Source: Nocardia harenae NBRC 108248 (GTDB lineage: Bacteria; Actinomycetota; Actinomycetes; Mycobacteriales; Mycobacteriaceae). From it: 64,000 nucleotides of DNA. Under the pieces are notes generated by a model. That model was not told where the DNA came from and made no database searches. It saw only the letters and a program-made list of their open reading frames with translations. Below, piece by piece: positions 21,217 through 30,101 of the stretch. Made by a program: the position numbers and the translations under genes. The stretch's first letter is position 1. Every line of letters begins with the position of its first letter. The stretch covers positions 1 to 64,000 of the forward strand of contig NZ_BDBH01000004.1 of assembly GCF_001612885.1 (NCBI RefSeq), given 5' to 3'.

Positions 21217-22041
21217 ATGACGGTCGACGCGCTACCCCACGCGGACCACGGGGCCCGCTCGACCGCGGGCCGCTGTCCCGGCGCCGCGCCGGTCTCGATG
21301 ATCGAGCGGATGACGCTGATCCTGGAGACCTTCGACGCCGCCTCGCCCGCCCTCACCCTGGTGGAGCTCTGCGAGCGCACCGGGCTGCCGCGCTCGACGG
21401 TGCACCGCATCCTGGATCAGATGATCAAGCTGCGCTGGCTGACGCACGCCCCTGGCGGCTACCGGCTCGGCTCCCGCACCCTGGAGCTCGGCGGGCTCGC
21501 CGCCGACCACAACGAGGTCAGGGAGGCGGTGAGCCCGCTGCTGCACGACCTCGCGCACCGTGCCGACATGGTCGGCCACCTCGGCGTTCTGGACGGCCGC
21601 GACGTGCTGTACCTGGACAAGGTCGGCCGCTCCGCCCCCACCCTGCCCACCCGGCTCGGCGGCCGCATGCCCGCGCACAGCACCGCGCTGGGCAAGGCGA
21701 TGCTCGCCGCCCAGGAGCGCGGCGTCGTCGCCGCGGCAAGGGAGCCGCTGCCGCGCCTCACCCCGCGCACCATCTGCGACCGGATCGAGCTGAACCGCGA
21801 GCTCTCCCGGATCCGCGGCAGGCAGGGCGTCGCGGTGGACAGCGAGGAGTCCTTCGCCGGCGTCACCTGCGTCGCCGTCCCGGTGCGCGCCCGCGGCGCG
21901 GTGGTCGCCGCGCTCTCGCTCTCCGCCCGCGTCGGCGCCGAACTCCCCGCCATCGACACCGCCCGGCTGGCCGGGCTGCTGGTCGAGGTGGCCAAGGAGT
22001 GCGGGCGCTCACTGCGCCCGCAGCCCACCGGCAGGCACTGA
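21217..22041 (+). CDS. IclR family transcriptional regulator
   Basis: 274 aa. Winged helix SMIERMTLILETFDAASPALTLVEL / TGLPRSTVHRILDQMIKLRWL at residues about 27-80, then the IclR effector domain. ATG at 21217 is preceded by GGAGGA (21204-21209). It is convergent with the FAD dehydrogenase gene, whose stop lies 35 bases past this gene's stop. Target and ligand unknown. Confidence 0.87.
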   Translation: MTVDALPHADHGARSTAGRCPGAAPVSMIERMTLILETFDAASPALTLVELCERTGLPRSTVHRILDQMIKLRWLTHAPGGYRLGSRTLELGGLAADHNEVREAVSPLLHDLAHRADMVGHLGVLDGRDVLYLDKVGRSAPTLPTRLGGRMPAHSTALGKAMLAAQERGVVAAAREPLPRLTPRTICDRIELNRELSRIRGRQGVAVDSEESFAGVTCVAVPVRARGAVVAALSLSARVGAELPAIDTARLAGLLVEVAKECGRSLRPQPTGRH

Positions 22042-22075
22042 CCCGCCGTCGATCGCCCGGCCCGGCCGCTACTGC

Positions 22076-23755
22076 TCAGCTCCGCGCGAGCTCCGCGGCG
22101 ATCGCGCGCCCGGCCGAGCGGCCGGAGAAGATGCAGCCGCCGAGGAAGGTGCCCTCCAGCGCGTTGTACCCGTGCACCCCGCCGCCGCCGAACCCGGCGA
22201 CCTCGCCCGCGGCCCAGAGCCCGGGCAGCGGGCCGCCGTCCGGGCCGATCACCCGGGAGTCCAGGTCGGTCTGCAGCCCGCCCAGCGTCTTGCGGGTGAG
22301 GATGTTGAGCCGGACCGCGATCAGCGGGCCCGCCTCGGGATCGAGGATGCGGTGCGGTTTGGCGACCCGCCCCGCCTTGTCGCCGAAGAAGTTGCGGGCG
22401 TTGTGGATCGCCATCACCTGGGCGTCCTTGGTGAACTTGTTGGTGATCTCGCGGTCGCGGGCGACGATCTGGCGCTCCAGGTCGCCGAGGTCGAGCTTCG
22501 GCCCGCGCGCGATGGCGTTCATTCCGTCGACCAGGGCGGGCAGCGTGTCGGCGACCACGAAGTCGACGCCGTGCTTCTTGAACGCCTCCACCGGGCCGGG
22601 CGCGCCCTTGGCCACCCGGCTCTTCAGCACCAGTGTGAGGTCCTTGCCGGTGACGTCCGGGTTCTGCTCGGAGCCGGAGAGCGCGAACTCCTTCTCGATG
22701 ATCGACTGGGTGAGCACGAACCAGGAGTAGTCGTGGCCGCCCGCCAGGATGGCCTTCATGGTGCTGGTGGTGTCGAAGCCGGGGAAGCAGGGGGCGGGCA
22801 GCCGCTTGCCCTCGGCGTCGAACCAGAGCGACGAGGGGCCGGGGATGATGCGGATGGCGTGGTCCGGCCAGATCGGGTCCCAGTTGACGATGCCCTCGGT
22901 GTAGTGCCACATGCGATCCCGGTTCACGATCCGGCCGCCCGCGGCCTCGGCGATGCCGAGCATCCGGCCGTCCACGTGCGCCGGGACGCCGGAGATCAGC
23001 GTCTCCGGGCACCTGCCGAGCCGCTCGGCAGGCCAGTTGCGCCGGATCAGGTCGTGGTTGTGGCCGATCCCGCCCGAGGTCACCACCACGGCCCTGCCGC
23101 GGAACTCGAACTCCCCGGTGACCTCGCGCGAGGAGGCCCGCCCGCGCTCCAGCTCGCTCGGCTCGAGCACGCTGCCGCGCACCCCGGTGACGCTGCCGTT
23201 CTCGACCAGGAGTTCGTCCACCCGGTGCCGGAACTCGAAGGTCACCAGTCCGCTCCGCTCGGCGGCGAGCACCGGCTCCAGGAAGACCCGCACCACCTCG
23301 GGGCCGGTGCCCCAGGTGAGGTGGAAGCGCGGCACCGAGTTGCCGTGGCCGTCGGCGAGCCCGCCGCCGCGCTCGGCCCAGCCGACGAGCGGGGTCACCC
23401 GCAGCCCGAGTTCGCGCAGGTACTCGCGCTTCTCGGTGGCGGCGAAGCGCACGTACGCCTCGGCCCAGCGGCGCGCCCAGTGGTCCTCGTCCTCGCGGTC
23501 GAACCCGGCCGAGCCGTACCAGTCCTGCAGCGCCAGCTCGTAGGAGTCGGAGATGCCGAGCCTGCGCTGCTCGGGGGTGTCGACCAGGAAGAGCCCGCCC
23601 AGCGACCAGGACGCCTGCCCGCCCAGGTTGGCCCGGTTCTCCTGGTCGAGCACGCGCACCCGGTGCCCGGCGCGGGTGAGCTCGTAGGTGGCGACGAGCC
23701 CGGCCAGCCCGGCCCCGACGACGATCACCTCGGGGTCGCTGCCGATCGATGTCAT
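22076..23755 (-). CDS. FAD-binding dehydrogenase (Rv0785-like, ketosteroid-dehydrogenase superfamily)
   Basis: 559 aa. N-terminal dinucleotide fold EVIVVGAGLAGLVATYELTRAGHRV (residues 8-32) and a C-terminal FAD motif LPGLWAAGEVAGFGGGGVHGYNALEGTFLGGC near residue 520. These place it with fumarate-reductase/3-ketosteroid dehydrogenase-like flavoproteins; it resembles M. tuberculosis Rv0785 as I recall. The ATG overlaps the upstream TetR stop (ATGA), and GGAAGGAAG is a good binding site, so it is the target of that regulator. Substrate unknown, possibly a sterol or quinone. Confidence 0.87.
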   Translation of the reverse strand: MTSIGSDPEVIVVGAGLAGLVATYELTRAGHRVRVLDQENRANLGGQASWSLGGLFLVDTPEQRRLGISDSYELALQDWYGSAGFDREDEDHWARRWAEAYVRFAATEKREYLRELGLRVTPLVGWAERGGGLADGHGNSVPRFHLTWGTGPEVVRVFLEPVLAAERSGLVTFEFRHRVDELLVENGSVTGVRGSVLEPSELERGRASSREVTGEFEFRGRAVVVTSGGIGHNHDLIRRNWPAERLGRCPETLISGVPAHVDGRMLGIAEAAGGRIVNRDRMWHYTEGIVNWDPIWPDHAIRIIPGPSSLWFDAEGKRLPAPCFPGFDTTSTMKAILAGGHDYSWFVLTQSIIEKEFALSGSEQNPDVTGKDLTLVLKSRVAKGAPGPVEAFKKHGVDFVVADTLPALVDGMNAIARGPKLDLGDLERQIVARDREITNKFTKDAQVMAIHNARNFFGDKAGRVAKPHRILDPEAGPLIAVRLNILTRKTLGGLQTDLDSRVIGPDGGPLPGLWAAGEVAGFGGGGVHGYNALEGTFLGGCIFSGRSAGRAIAAELARS

Positions 23756-24399
23756 GGTCTTCCTTCCGTGGTGGTCCGCCGGGGGGTGCTGTAGGCGAGC
23801 ACCACCCGCCGGAAGAGTTCGGTGCGCTCGCGCCGCACCGCGGGGTCGCCGGGGGCGAGCACCACCTGCAGGCTGGTGCCGTCGTGCACCGCGACCAGCG
23901 CGCGGCCCAGCCCGGCGGGGTCGGGAACGGCGCGGCCTGCGCGGGCGAGCGCGGCAACCACGGTCGGCACCAGCGCGGCCACGATGGCCTCCTCGCGCGC
24001 GGCGGTGACCCGGCGCAGCGCGGGGTTGCGCAGGGCGTGCGTGGTGAATTCGGCGGTGATCCGGTACCAGGGCTCGTCGACCGGAACGGCGCGCTCGAAG
24101 CGGGCGACCATGGCGGTGAGATCGGGCTCCGCCACCGCGGCGAGTTCGTCCAGGGCGGCGGCCACCCCGGCGACCATGGCGGCCGAGCGCTGCTCCCACA
24201 TGGCGAGGAAGAGCTCGTCCAGCGAGGTGAAGTTGGAGTAGAAGGCGCCGCGGGTGAATCCGGCGCGCTCGCAGACCTTCTCGACGGTGGCGCGGCCGAA
24301 GCCGTCCTCGGCGAAGACCTCGTAGGCGGCGGCGAGCAGCCGGGCGCGCGTCTCCTCGCGCCGCCGGGTGACCCGTTTGCCGCCGATCGCGGGCATCAT
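23752..24399 (-). CDS. TetR family transcriptional regulator
   Basis: 215 aa. DNA-binding helix-turn-helix at residues about 25-65 (FGRATVEKVCERAGFTRGAFYSNFTSLDEL) and a C-terminal ligand domain. Two ATG codons in tandem (24399, 24396); the first is used, with AGGAAGG upstream. It is the first gene of an operon with the FAD dehydrogenase (four-base overlap), and a 39-bp double palindrome lies 11 bases upstream of its start codon, so it should repress itself and the dehydrogenase. Confidence 0.9.
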   Translation of the reverse strand: MMPAIGGKRVTRRREETRARLLAAAYEVFAEDGFGRATVEKVCERAGFTRGAFYSNFTSLDELFLAMWEQRSAAMVAGVAAALDELAAVAEPDLTAMVARFERAVPVDEPWYRITAEFTTHALRNPALRRVTAAREEAIVAALVPTVVAALARAGRAVPDPAGLGRALVAVHDGTSLQVVLAPGDPAVRRERTELFRRVVLAYSTPRRTTTEGRP

Positions 24400-24410
24400 C
24401 GCCCCTTCCT

Positions 24411-24449
24411 CTCGATACGCGAACGTATCAGATACGTCCGTGTATCGAG
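24411..24449. promoter_or_regulatory. 39-bp nested palindrome, TetR operator
   Basis: Outer arms CTCGATAC (24411-24418) and GTATCGAG (24442-24449); inner arms ACGTATC (24423-24429) and GATACGT (24431-24437) around a single A at 24430. It can also be read as two adjacent 16-bp palindromes of the form GATACG-N4-(C/T)GTATC. This suits binding of two TetR dimers in front of the TetR-FAD dehydrogenase operon. Confidence 0.7.
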
Positions 24450-24461
24450 CGGGAACGGCGA

Positions 24462-25517
24462 TCAGACCTCGGCCATGGCGCGCCGCGGGGCGGCCGCGGT
24501 GCTGCGGTGCACGCTCGTGAGCGCGAGCGGGGCGGTCGCGGCCTCGCGTCGCCACTGGGCCCAGAGCCGGTCGGCGTAGCTGTCGAAGCCGGGCACCGCG
24601 ATGCCGGTGTGCCGCAGCCGGGCGCGGGTGGTGTCGTCGATGAACTCGGCGGCCACCCGGACCTGGGCCGGGGCGTGCGCGGGGATGCCGAGCAGGTCGA
24701 GCACGTGGTCGCGGAGCAGCGGGTAGCCGGGCAGCTTGGCGAGCCGGTCGAAGAGGAGCCCGCTGCCGGGCACCGCGATCCCGCGCGGGGCGCCCGCCGC
24801 GCGGGCCAGCGCCGCGTACAGCTCGCCGAAGCTCTGCCTGGCCGGGTTGACCAGGTGGAAGGTGCGGCTGTGCTGGCCGGGCCTGCGCACCAGTTCGGCC
24901 AGCGCGGAGGCCACGTAGTCGACCGGCACCACATTGGTGGTGCCCCAGTCCGGCAGGATCAACGGCAGCTCGGCGGGGAGCTCGGTGAGCCGGGCGACCG
25001 CGGCCAGGAAGGGCGCGGTGCCGCAGGCGCGGTCGATCTCGCCGGTGCGCGAGTCGCCGGAGAGAATGCCGGAGCGGAAGATGCGCCAGCGCACGTCGCG
25101 GGCGCGCCGCACCAGCTCCTCGGCGGCGAAGGCGAGCCGGTGCGCGGCGCAGGTGAGCGGCTGGCCGATATCGAAGTCGTCCTCGAAGAACTTGCCGGGG
25201 TGCGCGCCCGCGACGGCCACCGAGGAGAGGTAGTTCAGGGTGGCGCCGAGCCGCGCGGCCGAGGCCAGGGTCCAGCGCAGCTCGGTGAGGTGGTTCGCCT
25301 GCGCGGTGCTGCCGCTCACCGGGCCGAGGTGCACGATGTGGTCGACCGCGGCGACGTCGCGCTGCGGCACCCTGACCCCCGCGGGCAGCGCGAGCAGGGT
25401 GGCGCCGGTGCGGTCGGTGGGCACGTGCACGACGGCCGAGCCGTCGGCGTCGAGTAGTTGCCGCACGACTCGCCCGCGCAGGAACTCGCTGCCGCCGGTG
25501 ACGATATACGAAACCAT
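24462..25517 (-). CDS. extended SDR / thioester-reductase-like NAD(P)-dependent epimerase family protein
   Basis: 351 aa. N-terminal MVSYIVTGGSEFLRGRVVRQLL is an extended-SDR Rossmann start (TGGxxFLG-like, with an Arg in place of the last Gly). LNYLSSVAVAG near residue 95 and the RSGILSGDSRTGEID region resemble the NAD-binding_4 (reductase) domains of carboxylic acid reductases and polyketide off-loading enzymes. The usual YxxxK is not clear (AHRLAFAAEEL occupies the position), so catalysis is uncertain. ATG at 25517 with GGAGGAG upstream. A 349-base gap lies in front of it. Confidence 0.7.
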   Translation of the reverse strand: MVSYIVTGGSEFLRGRVVRQLLDADGSAVVHVPTDRTGATLLALPAGVRVPQRDVAAVDHIVHLGPVSGSTAQANHLTELRWTLASAARLGATLNYLSSVAVAGAHPGKFFEDDFDIGQPLTCAAHRLAFAAEELVRRARDVRWRIFRSGILSGDSRTGEIDRACGTAPFLAAVARLTELPAELPLILPDWGTTNVVPVDYVASALAELVRRPGQHSRTFHLVNPARQSFGELYAALARAAGAPRGIAVPGSGLLFDRLAKLPGYPLLRDHVLDLLGIPAHAPAQVRVAAEFIDDTTRARLRHTGIAVPGFDSYADRLWAQWRREAATAPLALTSVHRSTAAAPRRAMAEV

Positions 25518-25866
25518 GACTCCTCCGGGGTCGGCTGGGGTGCGTGCGGAGGCGGCGGTGCCTCCCGTGAGGTTCCCCGCGCCCTGGCCCGAGGCGCGGT
25601 GCGGACCGGCCTGTGTTGCGGCATCACGCCGCGAAAAGGGTGTGCGACAGCGGCATTCGGGCGGTAGCGGTGCGGGGAACCTGGTGCGGGAGCAGCGAGC
25701 GCGCTGCCTGCCGGCCCCCGCGGGTGGAACGTCGTCGTCCCGACTGATAGTCGATGGTAATGGTGCACCCGCACCGGGGGCAATGTGATCCGCTACCTGG
25801 CCAGATGCCGCACGGAACGGATCACCAAGTGCCGCAGGGGATTACCAGAAATATGTCGATCTGGTG
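25518..25866. other. intergenic region with a perfect 11-bp inverted repeat
   Basis: 349 bases between the leftward epimerase-like gene and heme oxygenase. No convincing gene in any frame. It contains the upstream region of the epimerase-like gene and an 11-bp perfect inverted repeat at 25570-25682 (described separately). The stretch near 25750-25860 is relatively AT-rich for this genome. Confidence 0.5.
25570..25682. repeat. inverted repeat pair, 11-bp perfect arms 91 bases apart
   Basis: AGGTTCCCCGC at 25570-25580 is matched by its exact complement GCGGGGAACCT at 25672-25682. The 113-base interval has no coding capacity. It could be a miniature mobile element remnant or simply chance; no flanking target duplication is evident. 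Confidence 0.35.
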
Positions 25867-26529
25867 TCAGGAGAGGCGGCGCTCGGCGAACTCGGCGTCC
25901 AGCTCGGCGAAGACCGCGGTGTTCAGCGCGAAGGCGCGCTGTCCCTCGTCGAGCACGCGGCGCCGCTCCAGGTCGTCCAGCTGCAATTCGTCCAGCAGGG
26001 CGCGGTATTCGCGTTTGAACGCGGCCGGATTGCGCACGCCCTCGAAGACGTAGAAGCGCACGCCGTCGCCGCGGTGCGGCAGGTCCCACAGCTTCTCGGC
26101 GGTGCCGCGGATCACCTGGCCGCCGGAGAGATCGCCGAGATAGCGGGTGTAGTGGTGGGCGATGTAGCCGGCCGGCCAGTCGCGGGCGCACTCGTCGATG
26201 CGGGCGGCGTAGGCGGCGGTGGCGGGCAGCGCGGTGAGGCCGTCGCGCCAGTCCGGGCCGACCAGGTGGGTCAGGTCGCGCTCGAGTTCGGCGGTGCGGG
26301 CCAGCTCCGGCTTGATGAACGGACCGGCCACCGGATCGTCGGCGAGCTCGGCCCAGCGGCCCTCCAGCGCCCGATACACGAACCACAGCTGGCCGGTGTA
26401 GCGCTGGTAGGAGTCGAGGCCGAGCATGCCGCCGAGCATGTCGGCCATGAAGCGGGAGTTCTCCGCCTCGGTGTGCTGCCGCTCGGTGGCGGTACGGATC
26501 TGAACGGAGAACGGAACCGTATCCGACAT
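25867..26529 (-). CDS. heme oxygenase (biliverdin-producing)
   Basis: 220 aa, close to the corynebacterial HmuO length of about 215 aa. The proximal heme ligand is His19 in ERQHTEAEN and the distal-helix glycines are in GDLSGGQVI (132-140). It would cleave heme to biliverdin, CO and iron, releasing iron from host or environmental heme. ATG at 26529 with GGAGG eight bases upstream. No DtxR/IdeR-type iron box is visible upstream; instead there is a short 18-bp tandem repeat about 95 bases in front. No heme uptake genes are next to it. Confidence 0.93.
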   Translation of the reverse strand: MSDTVPFSVQIRTATERQHTEAENSRFMADMLGGMLGLDSYQRYTGQLWFVYRALEGRWAELADDPVAGPFIKPELARTAELERDLTHLVGPDWRDGLTALPATAAYAARIDECARDWPAGYIAHHYTRYLGDLSGGQVIRGTAEKLWDLPHRGDGVRFYVFEGVRNPAAFKREYRALLDELQLDDLERRRVLDEGQRAFALNTAVFAELDAEFAERRLS

Positions 26530-26622
26530 GAGCGGGCCTCCACCTCGACTCGCCGCCCGGCACCCGCCGGAGGACCTGATTGACGCTACGAACGATACCG
26601 GGCGGGTCTGTCGGCCGCAGCA

Positions 26623-26671
26623 GCGTTGTGCGCGATAGCGGCGTTGTGCGCGATAGCGGCGTTGTGCGCGA
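26623..26671. repeat. 18-bp tandem repeat, 2.7 copies
   Basis: The unit GCGTTGTGCGCGATAGCG occurs perfectly at 26623-26640 and 26641-26658, and its first 13 bases again at 26659-26671. It lies between the ThrE-type exporter stop and the heme oxygenase promoter region (both leftward). Confidence 0.85.
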
Positions 26672-26705
26672 CCCCCGCCGATTCGGCGCACCGCCGGGGG
26701 CCGGG

Positions 26706-28364
26706 TCAGCGCTTGCGGCGCAGCGAGATCTTCGGGCGCCGGACAATGGTCGGCTTGCGCAGCGCGCCGAAGCGGCGCAGGATCCGCGGCTTGCGCACGG
26801 TCCGGTCCACCCACTCGCCCAGCGTGACGCCTGCGGCCAGCGCGCAGCCGACGCCGATGGCGCCGAAGAGCTGGTTGAAGCCGAGCAGCAGCTGGTCGTT
26901 GAGCAGCCCGTACAGCCCCCGGTACAGCGCGAGGCCGGGCAGCAGCGGGGTGATCCCGGCGACCGCGACGACCAGCGGCGGGGTCAGCGCGCGGCGCGCC
27001 ATCAGGCCACCGGCGAGCCCGACCACGACGGCCGCGAAGCCGGAGCCGGTCACCGGCCCGAAGCCGATGTGCCCGGCGACCACATAGCAGATGGTGCCCG
27101 CGGCCCCGCTGAACGCCGCCGCGGCCAGCGCGCGCCGCTCCGCGTAGCAGGCGAGCGCGAAGGCGGCTGCCGCGATCGCGCCCGCGATGATCTGCACCGG
27201 CAGGTCGGTGAGCGCGCGCGGCGGGCTCATGTCCACCGGCAGCACCGGGGTCGCGATCACCTCGCCGACCCGCAGCGCCAGCGCGATCCCGGCGATGATC
27301 GCGCCGGTCATCATGACGACCTCCAGCATCCGGGCCGCCGCCGTGATCGGCGCCCCGGTGATCGCGTCCTGCACCGAGCCGACCAGCGACAAACCGGAGA
27401 GCAGCACGGTGATCCCGGCCGCGATGATGAGCGTCGGGTCCACCGTGAGGCCGAGCGGCCCGGCCACCGCGGCCAGCCCGACGGCCGGGGCGGCGGCCAG
27501 CGCGCCACCCACCATGTGCTGGAAGAAGAAGGGCAGGCCGTACCGGTTCAGCAGCCGGTTGGTCCGGTCGATGGCGGCGGTGGTCAGGAAGGCGAGCAGC
27601 GCGACGATCGGCCCGGCGCCGAGCAGCGCGGCGATCGAGGCGGCCAGCAGCGACCAGCCCAGCGTCGCCGCCCAGCGCTGGTAGGGGTGCGGCGCACCGG
27701 TGATGGCGTCCAGCGCGGCGCGCGCGTCGCCGGGCGGCACGATCTCGGAGCGGATGCGCCGGGTCAGCCGGTCCACCGCGGCGAGCCGGGTGAAGTCCAG
27801 CGAGCGGTAGCGCACCACCCGCATGGTGCTGGCAGGCGGCAGCAGCGAGCCGCGGTCGGCCCAGATCCGGATGCTGTCGTAGGTGACATCGACGTCGACC
27901 TTGGCCAGGCCGTAGGTGGCGGCGATGAACTGCACCTGGGTGGTGGTGTCGACCACCCCGGTGCCGGAGGCGAGCACCACCTCGCCGACCCGGACCGCCA
28001 GGTCGAGCACCTCGGTGACCTGGGCGTCGTCGCCGAGGTCGATGGGTTGCAGCGGCGCGGGGGCGGCGACGATGGTGTCGGCGGTGGCCTGCCGGTCGGC
28101 GACCAGCAGGCCGACCGCCTGGCTCACCACCGGCGAGACCCGGCTGCGCCGCCGCCACGGCCCGCGCCGCCACCCGTGCTGTCGCGTGCTCCGGGCGGTC
28201 GCGCCGCCCGCTGTCTCGTCGGCGCCGACGCCGCGCGAGAGCGCATCCACTCCGGATCCGCCACCGAGGACGTCGGCGCGCGGGGCCCGGCCCGGCCCGC
28301 GACCATCGCGGGCCGGGACCACCCCGGGAAAATCTCCTCGCACCATGCCCGCGAAAGTAGTCAC
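26706..28364 (-). CDS. threonine/serine exporter family membrane protein (ThrE type)
   Basis: 552 aa. A soluble N-terminal part with the ThrE signature (LDLAVRVGEVVLASGTGVVDTTTQV near residue 118, and TYDSIRIWADRG) precedes roughly ten hydrophobic helices from residue 235 on, the architecture of the one-chain ThrE/DUF1212 exporters that pump Thr and Ser out of the cell. The first ~90 residues are Gly/Arg-rich and low-complexity, so the true start may be further in: GTG at 28364 has no good binding site, while a GTG about 36 bases downstream is preceded by GAGGAG. The last residues are strongly basic (RKPRILRRFGALRKPT...). Confidence 0.82.
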   Translation of the reverse strand: MTTFAGMVRGDFPGVVPARDGRGPGRAPRADVLGGGSGVDALSRGVGADETAGGATARSTRQHGWRRGPWRRRSRVSPVVSQAVGLLVADRQATADTIVAAPAPLQPIDLGDDAQVTEVLDLAVRVGEVVLASGTGVVDTTTQVQFIAATYGLAKVDVDVTYDSIRIWADRGSLLPPASTMRVVRYRSLDFTRLAAVDRLTRRIRSEIVPPGDARAALDAITGAPHPYQRWAATLGWSLLAASIAALLGAGPIVALLAFLTTAAIDRTNRLLNRYGLPFFFQHMVGGALAAAPAVGLAAVAGPLGLTVDPTLIIAAGITVLLSGLSLVGSVQDAITGAPITAAARMLEVVMMTGAIIAGIALALRVGEVIATPVLPVDMSPPRALTDLPVQIIAGAIAAAAFALACYAERRALAAAAFSGAAGTICYVVAGHIGFGPVTGSGFAAVVVGLAGGLMARRALTPPLVVAVAGITPLLPGLALYRGLYGLLNDQLLLGFNQLFGAIGVGCALAAGVTLGEWVDRTVRKPRILRRFGALRKPTIVRRPKISLRRKR

Positions 28365-28430
28365 GTTCGGGCGGTCGCCGCATCCGCCCCCGGCCGGAAA
28401 TGGCTCCGATCACACCAAGACCGGTCGGTG

Positions 28431-30101
28431 TCAGCGCAGATCACGCCGCCGAAAGCCGATCACCCCCGCCGCGAGCAGAATCGTGGCGATCGCGAGCAAC
28501 CAGAGCAGCGGCTCGGCGGTGAATTCCGCGCCGGGCAGCTTGGGCGGGTGCGTGAACGGCACCAGGTCCATGACCCACTGCGGCAGCGCGTCCAGCGAGC
28601 CGACGAAGTAGACCACGATCATGGCGCTGAGCACACCCCAGGCGAACGGCGCGAAGCGGGGCAGCAGGCCGTAGAGCGCGGCCGCGATCCCGGTGACCAC
28701 CCAGACCGCGGGCAGCTGCACCGCCGCCGCGGCCACCGTGGCGTCGAAGGTGTGCTCGGGGTCGGCGGTCTGCGGGGCGTAGACCAGTCCGACGGCCACG
28801 CCGGCCACGACCAGCAGCAGCGCGGGGCCGGCGAGGGCGAAGGTCAGGTGCGCGGCGGCGAGCCGGGTGCGGCTCACCGCACCGGCCAGGGTGGCCTCCA
28901 TCCGGGAGCTCGATTCCTCGTCGTGCAGCCGGAGCAGCGCCGAGACCGAGTAGGCGGCGGCGACCGCGGCGAGCAGGGTGAGTGCGTAGGTGATGAAGGA
29001 GTCCTCCAGCGCCGTCGACCCGCCCATGCGGTCCATGAGGTCACGCAGGGTGTCGTTGTCGCCGAGCAGGTCGCCGACGCTGCCCACCGCGCCGCCGATC
29101 AGCAGCCCGTACAGCGCGAAACCGACGGTCCAGCCCAGCAGGGCGCCGCGCTGCAGCCGCGCCGCCAGGCCGAACGCGCCGGAGAGCGAGTTCCCGGCGG
29201 CCGGGCGGCCGGGGCGCTCGGCGAGCAGCCCGGCGCCGGTGTCGCGCCGGTCGAGCAGTGCGTAGGCGAACCCGGCCGCGAAGACCGCGACGGTGAGCAG
29301 GGGCAGCAGCACCCACCAGCGCTCCTGGGCGAAGGGGCGGATCTGCAGGCACCAGCCGATGGGGGAGAACCAGGAGAGCACGCCATTGCCCGCGTCGCCC
29401 GCCGCGCGCAGCGCGAAGGCGGTGCCGAGCGCCGCGAAGGCCATGCCGCGCGCCACCCTGGCGCCGGTGCTCGCCTGGGCCGCGACCGCCGCGATCCCGG
29501 CCCAGACCAGCCCGGACGCGGCCAGCGATGCTCCCCACGCCAGCGATCCGGCGAGCGGCTCGCCGCTGCCGAGCAGCGACAGCGTGCAGACCAGCCCGGC
29601 CAGCAGCGAGCCGCCGCCGGTGAGCAGCAGCGCGGCGGTGAGCCCGGCGAAGCGGCCGATGCCGGTGGCGCCGACGAGCTCCGCGCGCCCGGTCTCCTCC
29701 TCGACCCTGGTGTGCCGGATGACGGTGAGAATGGTGGCGATGGCGATGACGGTGTACATCGCCCCGGCCTTCCAGGTGCCGATCGAGCCGAGCGAGGTGC
29801 CGAACACCGGCCCGTACATGGCCAGCAGCGCCGGGCTGGCCGCGGTGGTCACGGCGAACTGCTCCAGCTGCTCCGGGGACGAGTACAGGTCCTTCACGCT
29901 GACCAGCTGCAGGGCGGGCATGAGCCCGATCACCAGCACCCACAGCGGCGCGACCACGCGATCCCGGCGCAGGGAGAGCAGCAGCAACCGGCGGGTACCG
30001 GTGAGATCCGCCGCCCGGCGCGGCGCGCGAGCGCCGCTCGCCGCGGGGCGATCCGGCGCGTGCCTCCGCGCTGCTTCCGCTCCCCGCTCCGGCGCGCTCA
30101 T
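28431..30101 (-). CDS. ABC-2 type export permease
   Basis: 556 aa with about twelve hydrophobic segments in two sets of six, the form of the large permeases annotated as exporters of polyketide antibiotics. A cytoplasmic N-terminal ~45 residues is Ala/Arg/Pro-rich. The ATG overlaps the upstream ATPase stop (ATGA). It forms the membrane half of an ATPase-permease exporter that is the cargo of a TetR-controlled operon; the exported compound is unknown, possibly a drug or self-made toxic metabolite. Confidence 0.87.
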   Translation of the reverse strand: MSAPERGAEAARRHAPDRPAASGARAPRRAADLTGTRRLLLLSLRRDRVVAPLWVLVIGLMPALQLVSVKDLYSSPEQLEQFAVTTAASPALLAMYGPVFGTSLGSIGTWKAGAMYTVIAIATILTVIRHTRVEEETGRAELVGATGIGRFAGLTAALLLTGGGSLLAGLVCTLSLLGSGEPLAGSLAWGASLAASGLVWAGIAAVAAQASTGARVARGMAFAALGTAFALRAAGDAGNGVLSWFSPIGWCLQIRPFAQERWWVLLPLLTVAVFAAGFAYALLDRRDTGAGLLAERPGRPAAGNSLSGAFGLAARLQRGALLGWTVGFALYGLLIGGAVGSVGDLLGDNDTLRDLMDRMGGSTALEDSFITYALTLLAAVAAAYSVSALLRLHDEESSSRMEATLAGAVSRTRLAAAHLTFALAGPALLLVVAGVAVGLVYAPQTADPEHTFDATVAAAAVQLPAVWVVTGIAAALYGLLPRFAPFAWGVLSAMIVVYFVGSLDALPQWVMDLVPFTHPPKLPGAEFTAEPLLWLLAIATILLAAGVIGFRRRDLR

